A DNA stretch of 64,000 nt from Spinellus fusiger (taxonomy: Eukaryota; Mucoromycota; Mucoromycetes; Mucorales; Phycomycetaceae): assembly GCA_025094145.1 (NCBI GenBank), contig JALLLS010000005.1, positions 1 through 64,000 of the forward strand, given 5' to 3'. Position 1 is the stretch's first letter, and every line of letters begins with the position of its first letter. A program made the translations under genes and the position numbers. Shown piece after piece: positions 48,701-58,532 of this stretch. Under the pieces are notes generated by a model. That model saw only the letters and a program-made list of their open reading frames with translations. It searched no databases and was not told the origin of the DNA.

Positions 48701-49759
48701 GTGTCTGTTTCATGATTTTGCGGTAGGCAGCTCTGTCCACAGACGTGGCTAGTTTATTGGCTTCTTCCATGCCACGGACAATTTCTTCACGTAACTATAG
48801 TCCATAGCGTAAGATCAGTCCATACGGGTCTTTTTGTTTTTTTGTTTTTTGTTCGTTTGTTTTTGAAATCAAAGAACAAAGTCATGATTCCATCCTGCCC
48901 TACCTTGGTTTGCTTTTCCCTCAACTGCAAAGAACGTAGCTCAATAATACGCTGCTGTCGTTCAGGTGAGGCTGTTTTCACTGTCTCCTCATAGTGGTCT
49001 CTTAGCATATGCGCCAGAGACTGTCCTTGGTGTTCTCCCAATGGAGTGGCTTCTAATGCATGCTGTCTACGCTCCATACGCTGCTCTACTCTTCTTTCAC
49101 GTTCTATCCATACAGTGTACGGATCAAGACCTGCAGGGGCTGCGTCTGGTAGTAAGAGACGCTGCTGTCGAGAAGCATGGGCATGCGACCGCTGCTGTCC
49201 ACTCAATAAACCCATGGGCGAGAGTTCCATGGACTCATTGGATGTGTCTTTGTATGGAATAGTCACCATGGCTCTGTGGTCTGTTGCTTGTCTGTAGATG
49301 GCCTCTACCAGTTTTTCTGCCAGTGTTTTTGGGTCTTCTTGTTCATCTTCTATTTTTGAGCAGGGATGTTCTATGGTAGGTAGAGGAAATGGAGGTGCTG
49401 TGGATTGACCTGATAAGTTCTTCTGTAGTAGATTATAGGCAAGCATCTGGTATTGGAGTGTACTAAATGCAGAAGAAGGAGAAACACCTGCAGAAGAACT
49501 CGAAGCCTGTTGTTGCTGTTGTTGTTGCTGCTGCTGCTGTTGCTGTTGTAATTGTAATTGCAATTGCAATTGTAATTGCTGCTGTTGTTGTTGCAATTGT
49601 AATTGCTGCTGCTGCTGCTGTTGCTGTCCTTGCTGTTGCTGTTGCTGTCCTTGCTGTTGCTGCTGCTGTAATAGATGTTGTTGTAGCAGTTGCAACTGTA
49701 ATTGTTGTTGCTGCTGCTGTTGCTGTTGAGATTCCTGTGACATGTGCTGCTGCTGCTGC

Positions 49760-49858
<99 letters not shown>

Positions 49859-50152
49859 TAGTAGTTGCTGTTGTAACATCACTGTCTGTTGCTGCTGCTG
49901 TTGCACTTGTTGTTGTTGCAATAGCCTCAATAGACTCATCAACTGCGTAAACTCATTTTTGCCATCTTCCTTCTCTCCTGCTGCCTGTAGTTGTTTTGCT
50001 CTCTAACCCCCGTTATTCTTCCATCTCTAATAAATAAATTAAAAAAGAACAATGATTACCTGCAAAACAATATTCAGTCGTTCCTTTGTCAGGGCATTCA
50101 GGCTAAAATCAGCCAACAGTGCTGGGGACAGTGGTGCAGGTGATGGATTCAT
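45702..50152 (-). CDS. SNF2/STH1 (BRG1-type) chromatin-remodelling ATPase with an apparent frameshift in its polyglutamine tract
   Basis: Eleven exons: 50152-50060, 50002-48904, 48794-48246, 48181-48077, 48009-47846, 47806-47497, 47437-47267, 47222-47056, 46987-46795, 46680-46442 and 46386-45702, about 1257 residues. Order: short N-terminus, huge Gln tract, a basic helical HSA-like region, then the Snf2 ATPase. Motifs are [15 protein letters not shown] (Walker A), [10 protein letters not shown] (DEGH), [33 protein letters not shown] and [13 protein letters not shown] SnAC-like segment and a [13 protein letters not shown]-hook-like end follow. It slides or evicts nucleosomes as the motor of a SWI/SNF or RSC-type complex. 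Exon 2 needs a one-base shift near 49798 to connect both Gln-rich halves. The usual C-terminal bromodomain is absent. Confidence 0.92.
49500..49920 (-). repeat. CAG/CAA (polyglutamine) tract of the SNF2 gene
   Basis: Almost pure CAG/CAA codons on the minus strand, with scattered TTA/TTG Leu and CAT His codons. Between about 49745 and 49858 the run is uninterrupted. At 49798-49800 an extra A (CAACAAACAACAA) moves the frame: upstream of it the Gln frame is that of exon 2, downstream it is +1. Opposite-strand open frames of poly-Val, poly-Leu or poly-Cys here are artefacts. Confidence 0.9.
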
Positions 50153-50588
50153 CTGTCAAACTGAAGGTCAATGAACACGTCATCCCCCCATTGGCAGACG
50201 GTTAGACTTTATTATTATAGCACAGTCAAAAACAACAATAAAAAGATGCCAAGCCAAAATAATAAAAAGAACAAGGACTCGAGTCAGAATGATAAAGAAA
50301 GGACAAGGACTCGAGCCAAACAAAACAAAACAAAACAAAACGGAATCGTCTTTGCTTCCTACCGTTTGCCCAAAAAAAAAATTGTGTGAAGCTCGCACTT
50401 TAGCGGCCGGCCTGACTGACGCGGGGACATATTTTTCATTTTGCTTCTCCCTTTTTAAATTTCAGTGGTGAGGCTGTTCTTCTTCATTCTCATTGGCCAG
50501 GATCATTGGCCAAGTTGTTATTGTTATTGTCCTTGCTGAGGTTGCGTCAGATGGCAGGGAGACACAAGCCACCCCACGTGCCTTCTTC
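50153..50588. promoter_or_regulatory. Shared divergent promoter of SNF2 and CENP-M-like genes
   Basis: A 436-bp spacer between divergent start codons. It contains three ATTGG (inverted CCAAT) boxes, at about 50190, 50491 and 50505, the last two inside CATTGGCCAGGATCATTGGC, plus a GC-rich patch around 50402-50430. CCAAT pairs are common in bidirectional promoters; regulation by the HAP/NF-Y complex is inference. Confidence 0.5.
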
Positions 50589-51382
50589 ATGCTACGACCA
50601 CTTTACACTCACAGAGCCACACACCTCTTGGTAAAGAAGAAGAAGAGAATATGAATAACCCACTGTGAGCAGATCGTGGGTCCTGTAGGCAGTGGGAAAA
50701 GAACCCTCTCACGCCAATTGCTAAGAAGTCCTGATATCTTCTACTCAGTGTAAGCAGGTCTATTTCTCCTGTCTATTCCTCTTGTCTATTCCTCTTGTCT
50801 ATGAAATTGCCTATTTCTCTTATCTATTTCTCTTATCTATTCCTAGGCATATAGCAGAGACAGTGTGTCGGGAGAAACTGGACAGCCTGATGAAGATTGA
50901 CTGTGTTGTGCTGGTGGTGGATAGAACAAACCGTACTAGTCTTGGTCTATTAAGAGAGTCACTCCAGACACTGTCTCCCCACTGCCTGACTCTCCAGTGC
51001 TGTGTTGTCGTCACCAAAGGCAAGTGGAGGAGTGTCTTTACCTGTATAGAATGCATTTCACTCAACCCTTCTCCTCTCTACAGTTGATGTTGTGGGTGCC
51101 GCTAGTATCGCCCTAAAGGATCTTCACTTTGTCACAGCACAGTGTCCGGAGATGCAATTCTTCCATGCTAATTTGGAGGTATTTTGAACCACCGCCCTTA
51201 AGCATCGAGCCCGTACTCAGTCGACAAGGATTGGACAGGACACTCTTGAACGACGCAAGGTGTGTGCCCAATTAGTGCGGTTTATGCGTGTCAGTGCATT
51301 CCAGCAGAGACATCTCTCACCAGTGGTACTGCGTTCAGTGACTGCCTGTTTGGAAGAGAAGGACGATCTGCCCTACATTTAG
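50589..51382 (+). CDS. CENP-M-like kinetochore protein (small-GTPase fold)
   Basis: Five exons (50589-50630, 50673-50749, 50847-51019, 51084-51178, 51221-51382) give 182 residues, close to the roughly 180 of vertebrate CENP-M. The start MLRPLYTHRATHLL plus IVGPVGSGKRTLSRQLL matches the family's LRPL and LLVG opening. The core IDCVVLVVDRTNRTSLGLLR and ESLQTLSPH match its IDLIVFVVN and EESLRHVD segments. Unlike vertebrate CENP-M it keeps a P-loop-like GPVGSGKR. Intron 3 starts with GC (AAAG|GCAAGT). Intron 4 is only 42 nt, is a multiple of three and contains an in-frame TGA at 51185, so it must be removed. CENP-M joins CENP-H/I/K in the inner kinetochore. Orthology is by pattern; a search is needed. 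Confidence 0.68.
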
Positions 51383-51800
51383 GTTCACCACCTCTCATCC
51401 TCCTGCAGAGGGACTGCCTATTATTCAGACTCCTCTAAGGAAGTGCTTGTCGTCTCCACTTGCTTATGACAACACCCTTTTCCCTGTTGTTTTTGACTTC
51501 TCTCCTTGTTTTGCTTCCCCCCCTTTTTTTTCTATTTTTTTTTCCATCTTTTCTATTGTATTATTTTTTATATATATTTATATATATTTTTATATTTTTA
51601 TATTATATATTTATATATATATATATATTATAGATATACAACAAAACAGAAACATCTACAGTATAGACCAGTCTCTACTCCATCTCCATCTCATACAGAC
51701 CTACCTACAGAGAAACAAGACTGTTTTGTGATTGTTTTATTCCCAGACTGCTGTTCTTGTCGTGTGGAAGACAATCTCATCTGTTCTCTCCTTTGAAGCA
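51383..51800. promoter_or_regulatory. Intergenic spacer, promoter of the WC-2-like gene
   Basis: Contains pyrimidine-rich DNA (51500-51560) and a TATA-rich repeat (51565-51640), then a CT-rich leader up to the start at 51801. No gene is seen. Confidence 0.45.
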
Positions 51801-53080
51801 ATGCAACATCCCAACTTTTACTCTTTTCTGGAACAGAAGCAGCCCTTAACACAGCCACCCAATGACATGTTTATTAAGTCTGACAATATGGCGGCTCGTC
51901 CAGTAGATACAGGCCTCACCACTCTTCTCATGCCCCACCCTCAAGAAGAAGTGTCCTTCCACGAGAGTCTTCCGGGGGAGTTGCCCTTTGATGCTGCCAA
52001 TGGACCCCATGACAACACCATGGAGACTGCCCACCTCCAAGGATCCTCCTCCAGAATGCTCAAGGGGTCCACTGACTTTACTCGGAGAAAGAATTGGTCG
52101 GAAAGAATCCTTGTCGAGATGACAGGCCTTGTCTGTGTCCTGTCGCCTGTTGGCAAAATCCTCTACTGCTCAGAGTCCACCTATGACCTGACAGGCTATC
52201 GTCCCCATGAGATGGTAGGTGAGTCACTGACCGACTTTCTTCATGTGGATGACCTGGACGTCTTTTTCCGAGACTTCAACATTGCCTTTGAAACACGCTC
52301 TCACATCAAGGCGTATTACCGGATACGTAAACGAGACGACAGTTATGGTATTTTTGAGTTGGTTGGACAGCCCAAATCAGACGCACCAGGAGAAGCACCA
52401 AAGTCGTTTTTTGGTATTGCCCAGCCAATGCCCACCAAGAATGGGATTCTGATTGACACATTTCTGGAGCTGAAGATGGAGAACGAGTGGCTCAAGTGGA
52501 GAATAGAGGAACTGAGTCTGGACAAGGACGATGACGACAGTGCGAATATGTTTTTGGGGCTGTCGCATTCAGGCATGGATGAATTGGTACAAAAGTCAGA
52601 TCCTATGCTGGACATTGGGAGCAAGATGGTGTATGGGCCTGCCGAGGACAGTGACGAGTGGGAGTCGGGTGGGATGGACATGGACCTGCCGATGGAGGAC
52701 TATGCCCTGATGGACTCCTCCCTGCACAAGGGCGGACTGCTGGATGCAAGTGACAGTCTGCCCAAAGACAGGTGGAAGCGACGAGTAAGTTGTAGTGTGT
52801 TGATGGAGCTAACATTGGAATCACCTCATCAGAAGAAGCACAAGGGCTCCGATGAGTTTGTGTGTGCTGATTGTGGTACAACCACTTCACCTGAATGGCG
52901 CAAGGGGCCGCATGGACCCAAAACGTAGGTGGATCAGACCGGAGCTACAATCATTGTGCTTAGAACGGTTCTTTGTCCGTGACGACTTGTGTGTTGATGG
53001 TTCCTTTTCATAGACTCTGCAATGCCTGTGGACTTCGATGGGCAAAGAAGAACAAGAAAAAGGATTCCAATGAGGACTGA
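51801..53080 (+). CDS. White collar 2-like PAS/GATA photoresponse factor
   Basis: Exons 51801-52784, 52833-52924 and 53014-53080 give 380 residues. A PAS domain lies at about residues 105-205 (LVEMTGLVCVLSPVGKILYC, GYRPHEMVGESLTDFLHVDD). A GATA-type zinc finger ends the protein: CADCGTTTSPEWRKGPHGPK then LCNACGLRWAKKNKKK, a C-x2-C-x18-C-x2-C finger. One PAS plus a C-terminal GATA finger and no LOV flavin-binding domain is the WC-2 layout. WC-2 pairs with the LOV photoreceptor WC-1 to activate blue-light genes; Mucorales carry several copies. The first intron (48 nt) keeps the frame open, but the GTAAGT donor and the family sequence support splicing. A basic KKNKKK tail is a likely nuclear signal. 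Confidence 0.92.
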
Positions 53081-53132
53081 AACACAGGGGGAAAAAGTAG
53101 TTCAAAGGGATTCTCCGACATGGACAAAGACC

Positions 53133-53283
53133 TGCCTTGTTTTTTTTTTTTCATTTCTTTCTTTTTTCATTATTATTTCATTTCTTTCTTTTTTCTTTTA
53201 CTTAATTTTTCACTTATTTTTCACTTATTTTTTATATCTTTTTATTTATTTTTATATTGCTATTGCTATTGCTATTGCTATTA
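53133..53283. repeat. Poly-pyrimidine and TATTGC hexamer repeats
   Basis: T-rich sequence with CATTTCTTTC blocks, then about four TATTGC units, between the WC-2-like gene and the cyclin gene. Open frames over it are simple-sequence artefacts. Confidence 0.7.
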
Positions 53284-53299
53284 CTTGAATCTAAATTTG

Positions 53300-54484
53300 A
53301 TGGCCTTGAGAGATCCTCATCGTAGGCTGCTCGATCTCATTGAATCCCCCGTCAGTCCTCAGCTGTTATCTCATGTCTCTTACAGAGCCTCTCTTGTAAT
53401 TGTCAGTCCTATTAAACAGACTGATCCTAGTCCAATTCCTCCCATGGATCAATTTGTTCCTCTTCTCGTCAAACGCTCCTCTTCCACCTCAGGCACACTG
53501 TTGGCTGCTCTTGTGTTTTTAGATCGGCTCCAACACCGCGTCCCTGCCTCTTCTAGCTGTTCTCCTTGTTCTTGTCAGAGAATATTCCTTGCTGCTCTTA
53601 TTGTTACAACAAAGATGCTGCATGATACTTCTCCTAGAAACAAACATTGGGCTCGCTATGCCAGTGCATTTCCTATAGAACAAGTCAATACAATGGAGAG
53701 ACAGTTCTTATCCCTCATGGTAAATGCATGGTGGATGCTTTGTGTAAAGAAGAACAAGAAGAAAAAAAAAGAAATGCTTTATTTGGGATACTCTCTAAAC
53801 TGTTCTTTATCACTATACCATGGATAGGACTTTCAACTGTCGATTGCACTGGAGGATCTTTATCATGCTGCAGCAATGTTGGAGGCCTCTCACTCACCAC
53901 CACCACCACCACCACCACCACCACCACCCATACGCCTACCACAGGTTATTCCACCCATACGCACCACGTCACGGCTGCCACAACACACCCACAGTCATCA
54001 TAGGTCCTCTACACTTACTGCACCACCCGCCCTGACGTCTTCGTACCTAATGCGCCAACAGTTGTATTCACAAGCATCCAACGAGACCTGCTATTCTTTC
54101 TCCTCTTCAACAGCAGTACCAGAAGCAGTCGAGCTCTCCACCTCCTCCTCCTCCTCCTCCATTGACTCTGTGTCTTCGGTGGACATGGCTGTGTATGTGC
54201 CGCCTCTTTACAACAGCCTCTTCAGTGGCATGGGCACTTCGCCACATTTCATCAAAGAGTATCGAAAGGGCAAAGGGCGCCTCCGTTGTTCAGAAGACCC
54301 TCCCACCTACTCTCCTAGTCCATTGGTGCGTCAGAAGATGTCGTCTGGATGGATACCCTTTGCCCATCTCCCTCGACATAAAAAGAGCATTCCAAGGTGG
54401 CTGGATCCACTGTGTACTCAAACATCTGTGTGCTTGTCTTTGGATGACCAAGAAACACACAGCAGGACTCTTTATCGTAAATAA
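53300..54484 (+). CDS. PHO80/PCL-type cyclin
   Basis: Exons 53300-53719 and 53828-54484 give 358 residues. The cyclin box occupies about residues 40-160. Landmarks are FVPLLVKRSSSTSGTLLAAL with VFLDRLQHRVP, then IFLAALIVTTKMLHDTSPRN, HWARYASAFPIEQVNTMERQ, FLSLM | DFQLSIALEDLYH. The KMLHD and E-x-x-FL-x-L(M)DF-x-L-x-[IV] motifs are those of the Pho80/Pcl family, which bind Pho85-type CDKs. The intron falls exactly between LM and DF, supporting the splice. The C-terminal half is low-complexity (a twelve-proline run, then His- and Ser-rich stretches) and is probably disordered. Partner kinase and role (phosphate sensing, morphology or cell cycle) cannot be read from the sequence. Confidence 0.85.
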
Positions 54485-54679
54485 TGGGAAAATAATAATG
54501 GGGTATCAAAAAGTGTAAAAAGAAGAGAAAAAAAGAGAAAAAAAAGAGAAAAAAAAAAGAAAGCCCTCTTCATTCATGCAATTATTCAAGACATTCTCCT
54601 TTGCAATCCTACAATGGCATCCACATTTTGCATGGTAACAGTTTATGTGGCCATCCATTATGCATTATTGACTATGCTT

Positions 54680-54862
54680 TTATTATTTTTATTATTTTTA
54701 TTTTTATTATTTTTATTATTTTTATTATTTTTATTTTTATTATTTTTATTTTTATTATTTTTATTATCTTTATTTTTATTATCTTTATTTTTATTATCTT
54801 TATTTTTATTATCTTTATTTTTATTATCTTTATTTTTATTATTTCTATTTTTATTATTTGTG
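54680..54862. repeat. (ATTATTTTT)n-type minisatellite
   Basis: About 180 bp of AT-only tandem repeats; the right half settles into a regular 15-bp period (TTATCTTTATTTTTA). Confidence 0.85.
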
Positions 54863-55695
54863 TAGGATGTTCTCCTATAAGCTTGTATAGTGTTCTTTAT
54901 CTATGTAGTGTATGAATCTTAATATGTGAATAGAGTCATGTTTTGTTCTTCTGCACTATCTTCTGTTGGAGGTGTGAGGTGATATCCCCGTCTCTTGGTA
55001 ACTCATCCAACAAACAATGTCAATTACAAACAAAAAAACAAAAAAAACAAAAACAAAAACAAAAAAAACCTTAATTCTGCAGTATAAGGAGACTTATAAA
55101 ATTCAAGTGTGCTCTTGGTCTGTTATGCATACATTGATTCTTCGAGCCCCTATTTCTTATGAGCCACATGAAGGAATCTCTTTAAGAAAGTAGAATGACG
55201 TTCTTCCCCTATTTTATACCTTTGTACTATGTATTTGCATAGAGTATCCTAATAGACAGAGAGTGGTAGAAGAGATGGCATGGAAGAAAGAAAGAAAAAA
55301 AAAAGGGAGAAAAGAAGGAGGGGGTTTGATCCTAGAAACATAAGACATGTGAGGCTGGTGTGTTCGTAGTAGCAATGGCAGTACAATTAGCAATAGAAAC
55401 AGTGGCAGTACCATTGGTAATCGTGTATGGCTGCGCTAGTGGGTTAGTTTGTGTTCTTGTGGAATCCTAAAGAAACACACACCATGAAAGACAATTCCAT
55501 CCTATTGTGTTCTTAGTAAACCTATAAAGATAAATGAAATAAAAGGAAACAAATGAGCGGTCCTAATGAATTTGTTAAAAAAGAAACAACGAACGCATCT
55601 GACCTACAATCATTCCAATCATAACACAAAGGGAATCATTGGAAGATGTGTCAAGGAGATGAAGGAGGATATCTCTCTATCTAGCAGCAATAATT

Positions 55696-55800
55696 ATTAT
55701 CAGTAAGATCAGTAAGATCAGTAAGATCAGTAAGATCAGTAAGATCAACCCGATCAACACGATCAATACGATCAATACGATCAATACGATCAATACAATA
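55696..55800. repeat. 9-bp GATC-containing minisatellite
   Basis: About six GTAAGATCA units run directly into about six GATCAAYAC units. Both share the 9-bp period and the GATCA core, so the array looks like two sequence variants of one repeat expanded side by side. Confidence 0.85.
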
Positions 55801-58532
55801 TTCAGACTCTTTCTAGAGTGATATTCTCATGTCAGTCTTCTAATACATGTTCTTAACCTAAAATCAGATAATTTAAAAGATTAAACTAGACTGTTTGAAA
55901 TTACAACTAGACGATCATCAACACATGTCTTAGTATTCTACCTGTACCATAAGTATCTTACAGTCATAAGTGAGGAAGAAGAGTCTTTGGTTCTTTTGAA
56001 ATACTAGCTCTTACTGTGAGGTATTGGATTTAACTTTTTCAATGTTCACTGTAGAATCAGGTACTGTACTAAGTTTATCTTTTACTGTTTGTCTACAATG
56101 AAACCTCAAAGTATGTCTTGCCTTTATTCTCGATTCTTTACTGATCTCTAGTGAATAAAATAAAATAAAATAAATAGAAATATATCTTTGAATATTTGCT
56201 TCATGTCTACAGTTTAAATGAATAATAGTATCCCAAAGATTGACCTTTTATTTATTTATTTTAATAATAATAATAAAAGTTCTTGTTTTTCTTTTCTTTC
56301 AATAGAGCATGGTTCAAGAGCATGGTATCTATTTTCATTTAACAAGGAATGAAGCCTTTTCTCGATGGAAAGTGAATGAACAGAAGTTTCCTTTATAACC
56401 GTTTATTTTCTCTCTTGTCTGACGCATTCTGACTAAAGATATGTCTCTGTCAAATTCTTTTATACATGAATGAACTCACTTTTATTTTTCTCTTCTCTTA
56501 TACAACAACCCTTACCCTGAAATAATAATAATACATGAATGAACTTTTCAAGGCAAATGCATGTAACAATGGTCATTTAGTTTATGAACTAAATCTCTTA
56601 GTGTGGGCTTATAGTATTCCATCCATTCAAGAGCAAACACCTATAGCTTGACAATCCTATTCCACTTGATACTTAACGAAGAAGAGCTCTTTTATATCTT
56701 CCTATAGAATACATAAATAGAAAGCAAGAATAATAAAGCATGTAGCTGCTGATGTGTTCTATTTATTTGCTTCTAACATGTCTTCTTTTTACATGGCACT
56801 ATAGAATATTAGGTAAGACAAAAGTACAAAAACAATGAGAAAAGACATGATACATTGGTGAAATCTTTATCAGTAGACATGATAAGGAGAATAAGGCTGT
56901 ATAATAATACTATGTCTTTGAAAAACACAGGTGCCATGAAGCATAGCCTTGGATGTATGTCTTGAATAAAGAAAGGTGATCAATCCATTGCATTCAACTA
57001 AGCACTGTCAATATTAGGATGACTATAGAGTAGACAGGTACATCTACATCTATAATAAGAATACATTAGTATACTTTTACGTTACTTCCATCACATCATT
57101 ATGACTTGTGAGGGACAGTCACCGTATATAACACCTATAGTATACCATCAACACAGCATTTAAATAAATAAATATGTATATAAATATAAAAGATTTGTTT
57201 ATTTAACTATTCTTATAAGTTATACTGATATAATAGACATGATATAGATAGATCAATGAATTTTGTGTAAGTTTATGTTTATGAAAGAAATAATAGATAT
57301 AGAATAGATTGTTATTTATGTATACAAGATTGTTTACATTATCTATTTTTATCTACATTATAGATGAAAATATGATATGCTTAAAGGTATATTTATTCAG
57401 ATCAAATGATTGTAGACCGTATTATAAGTGTGTCCTATGCATGTTTCATTTAGCTACCTTTATCTTTTTTAAAAAGATAGATGTTCTTCTGTGCCAACAG
57501 TAAAATTACAACTGTCATAAGCTATATTTCCCATCATCAAAATGATAACTATTTTGGGAATAAGAAACCAATGACTAATAAACTGAGAAGGGGATGCCAT
57601 CGAACATCAAGGGATAATAATGTCACAGTATTCGATAACATAACCTTGACGTTTTATTTTTATTTTTATTTTTATTTTTATTTTTATATTGAATAGGCCC
57701 AAGTAGTATGAGGCCTCAAAAAACAAGAGGTGTGTTTTGTTGAATGAAAAGAGTAAAACATAATAAACACCAGAATTTAACTATCATCTTTACTGTTCGG
57801 TATGTCTTTGGCATAAAACAAAGACAACACGACATCTAATTCTAGGGTAGAAGCCTGTATCTATGCAAAAATAAATAAAGGTATTTCTTCTGACCCTTTA
57901 CAGTATTATAGGTCATGGGGTGGACTCGTCTCTTTCTATATATTTTATGCATCTTTATTATATTATAGGAAACGAATCAAGTTTCTCTAATAATGGAAAT
58001 TAGTAGACATACAAGAAGCAAGAGTCTAATTTCCATTCTATTGTTTCTACTCTTTCCAAGGTCACTCATCAAGCAAGAGTGACACTTCTAGTAGAGAATC
58101 GCTATAGAGAAACTTCATCAAACACTACTTTCTTACTATCCAAAAAGGTTAAACAGGGTTAAATAGTCAAATACGGTTTAACACAGGTTTTGTGAGGCAA
58201 TCGTTTCAGCCTCCCGGTAAGTTAGAAAGAAGAGAACATAAAAGTAAAAGTTAAGAAACACAAATGGCCAAGATGGTGTCATTCTGGTAACCTAGGAAAC
58301 CTTATTGAAGGCTATTCACACAAAATAGAATAGTCTTAGTTTATTTATAAACACATCTTACACCTCCCTCCTATGCTTGGAAGTGGAATAGGTAACTACT
58401 GATAAAGATATCTCCAGAGAAAGACATACAGCCCAGTCTATAAAAGGATGGCAATGGAATCTAGGAAGAGTGTAGAAAGTGTGTAAGTTTATAAATTTCT
58501 ATGAGCCCTTTTATATATAAATATATAGGTTT

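Larger units (their letters stand above)
54485..58532. other. 4-kb AT-rich gene-free region
   Basis: No coding or RNA gene is supported on either strand; frames longer than 60 codons are low-complexity. It contains the two tandem arrays listed separately, A-rich runs (54525-54560, 55028-55065) and an (ATTTTT)n tract (57655-57690). Probably old repeat DNA. Confidence 0.5.

Noticed and set aside
49467..50006. Plus-strand poly-Val, poly-Cys and poly-Leu open frames
   Set aside because: Antisense shadows of the CAG/CAA tract of the SNF2 gene.
51185..51187. In-frame TGA suggesting a broken or readthrough CENP-M-like gene
   Set aside because: A 42-nt GT-AG intron (51179-51220) in phase 0 removes it, and another 42-nt intron exists in the same gene.
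54601..54915. Long Phe/Ile/Leu-rich membrane-like ORFs
   Set aside because: Translations of the ATTTTT minisatellite in three frames; not a transmembrane protein.
55696..55800. CRISPR-like regular array
   Set aside because: A 9-bp head-to-tail minisatellite with no unique spacers; the genome is eukaryotic.
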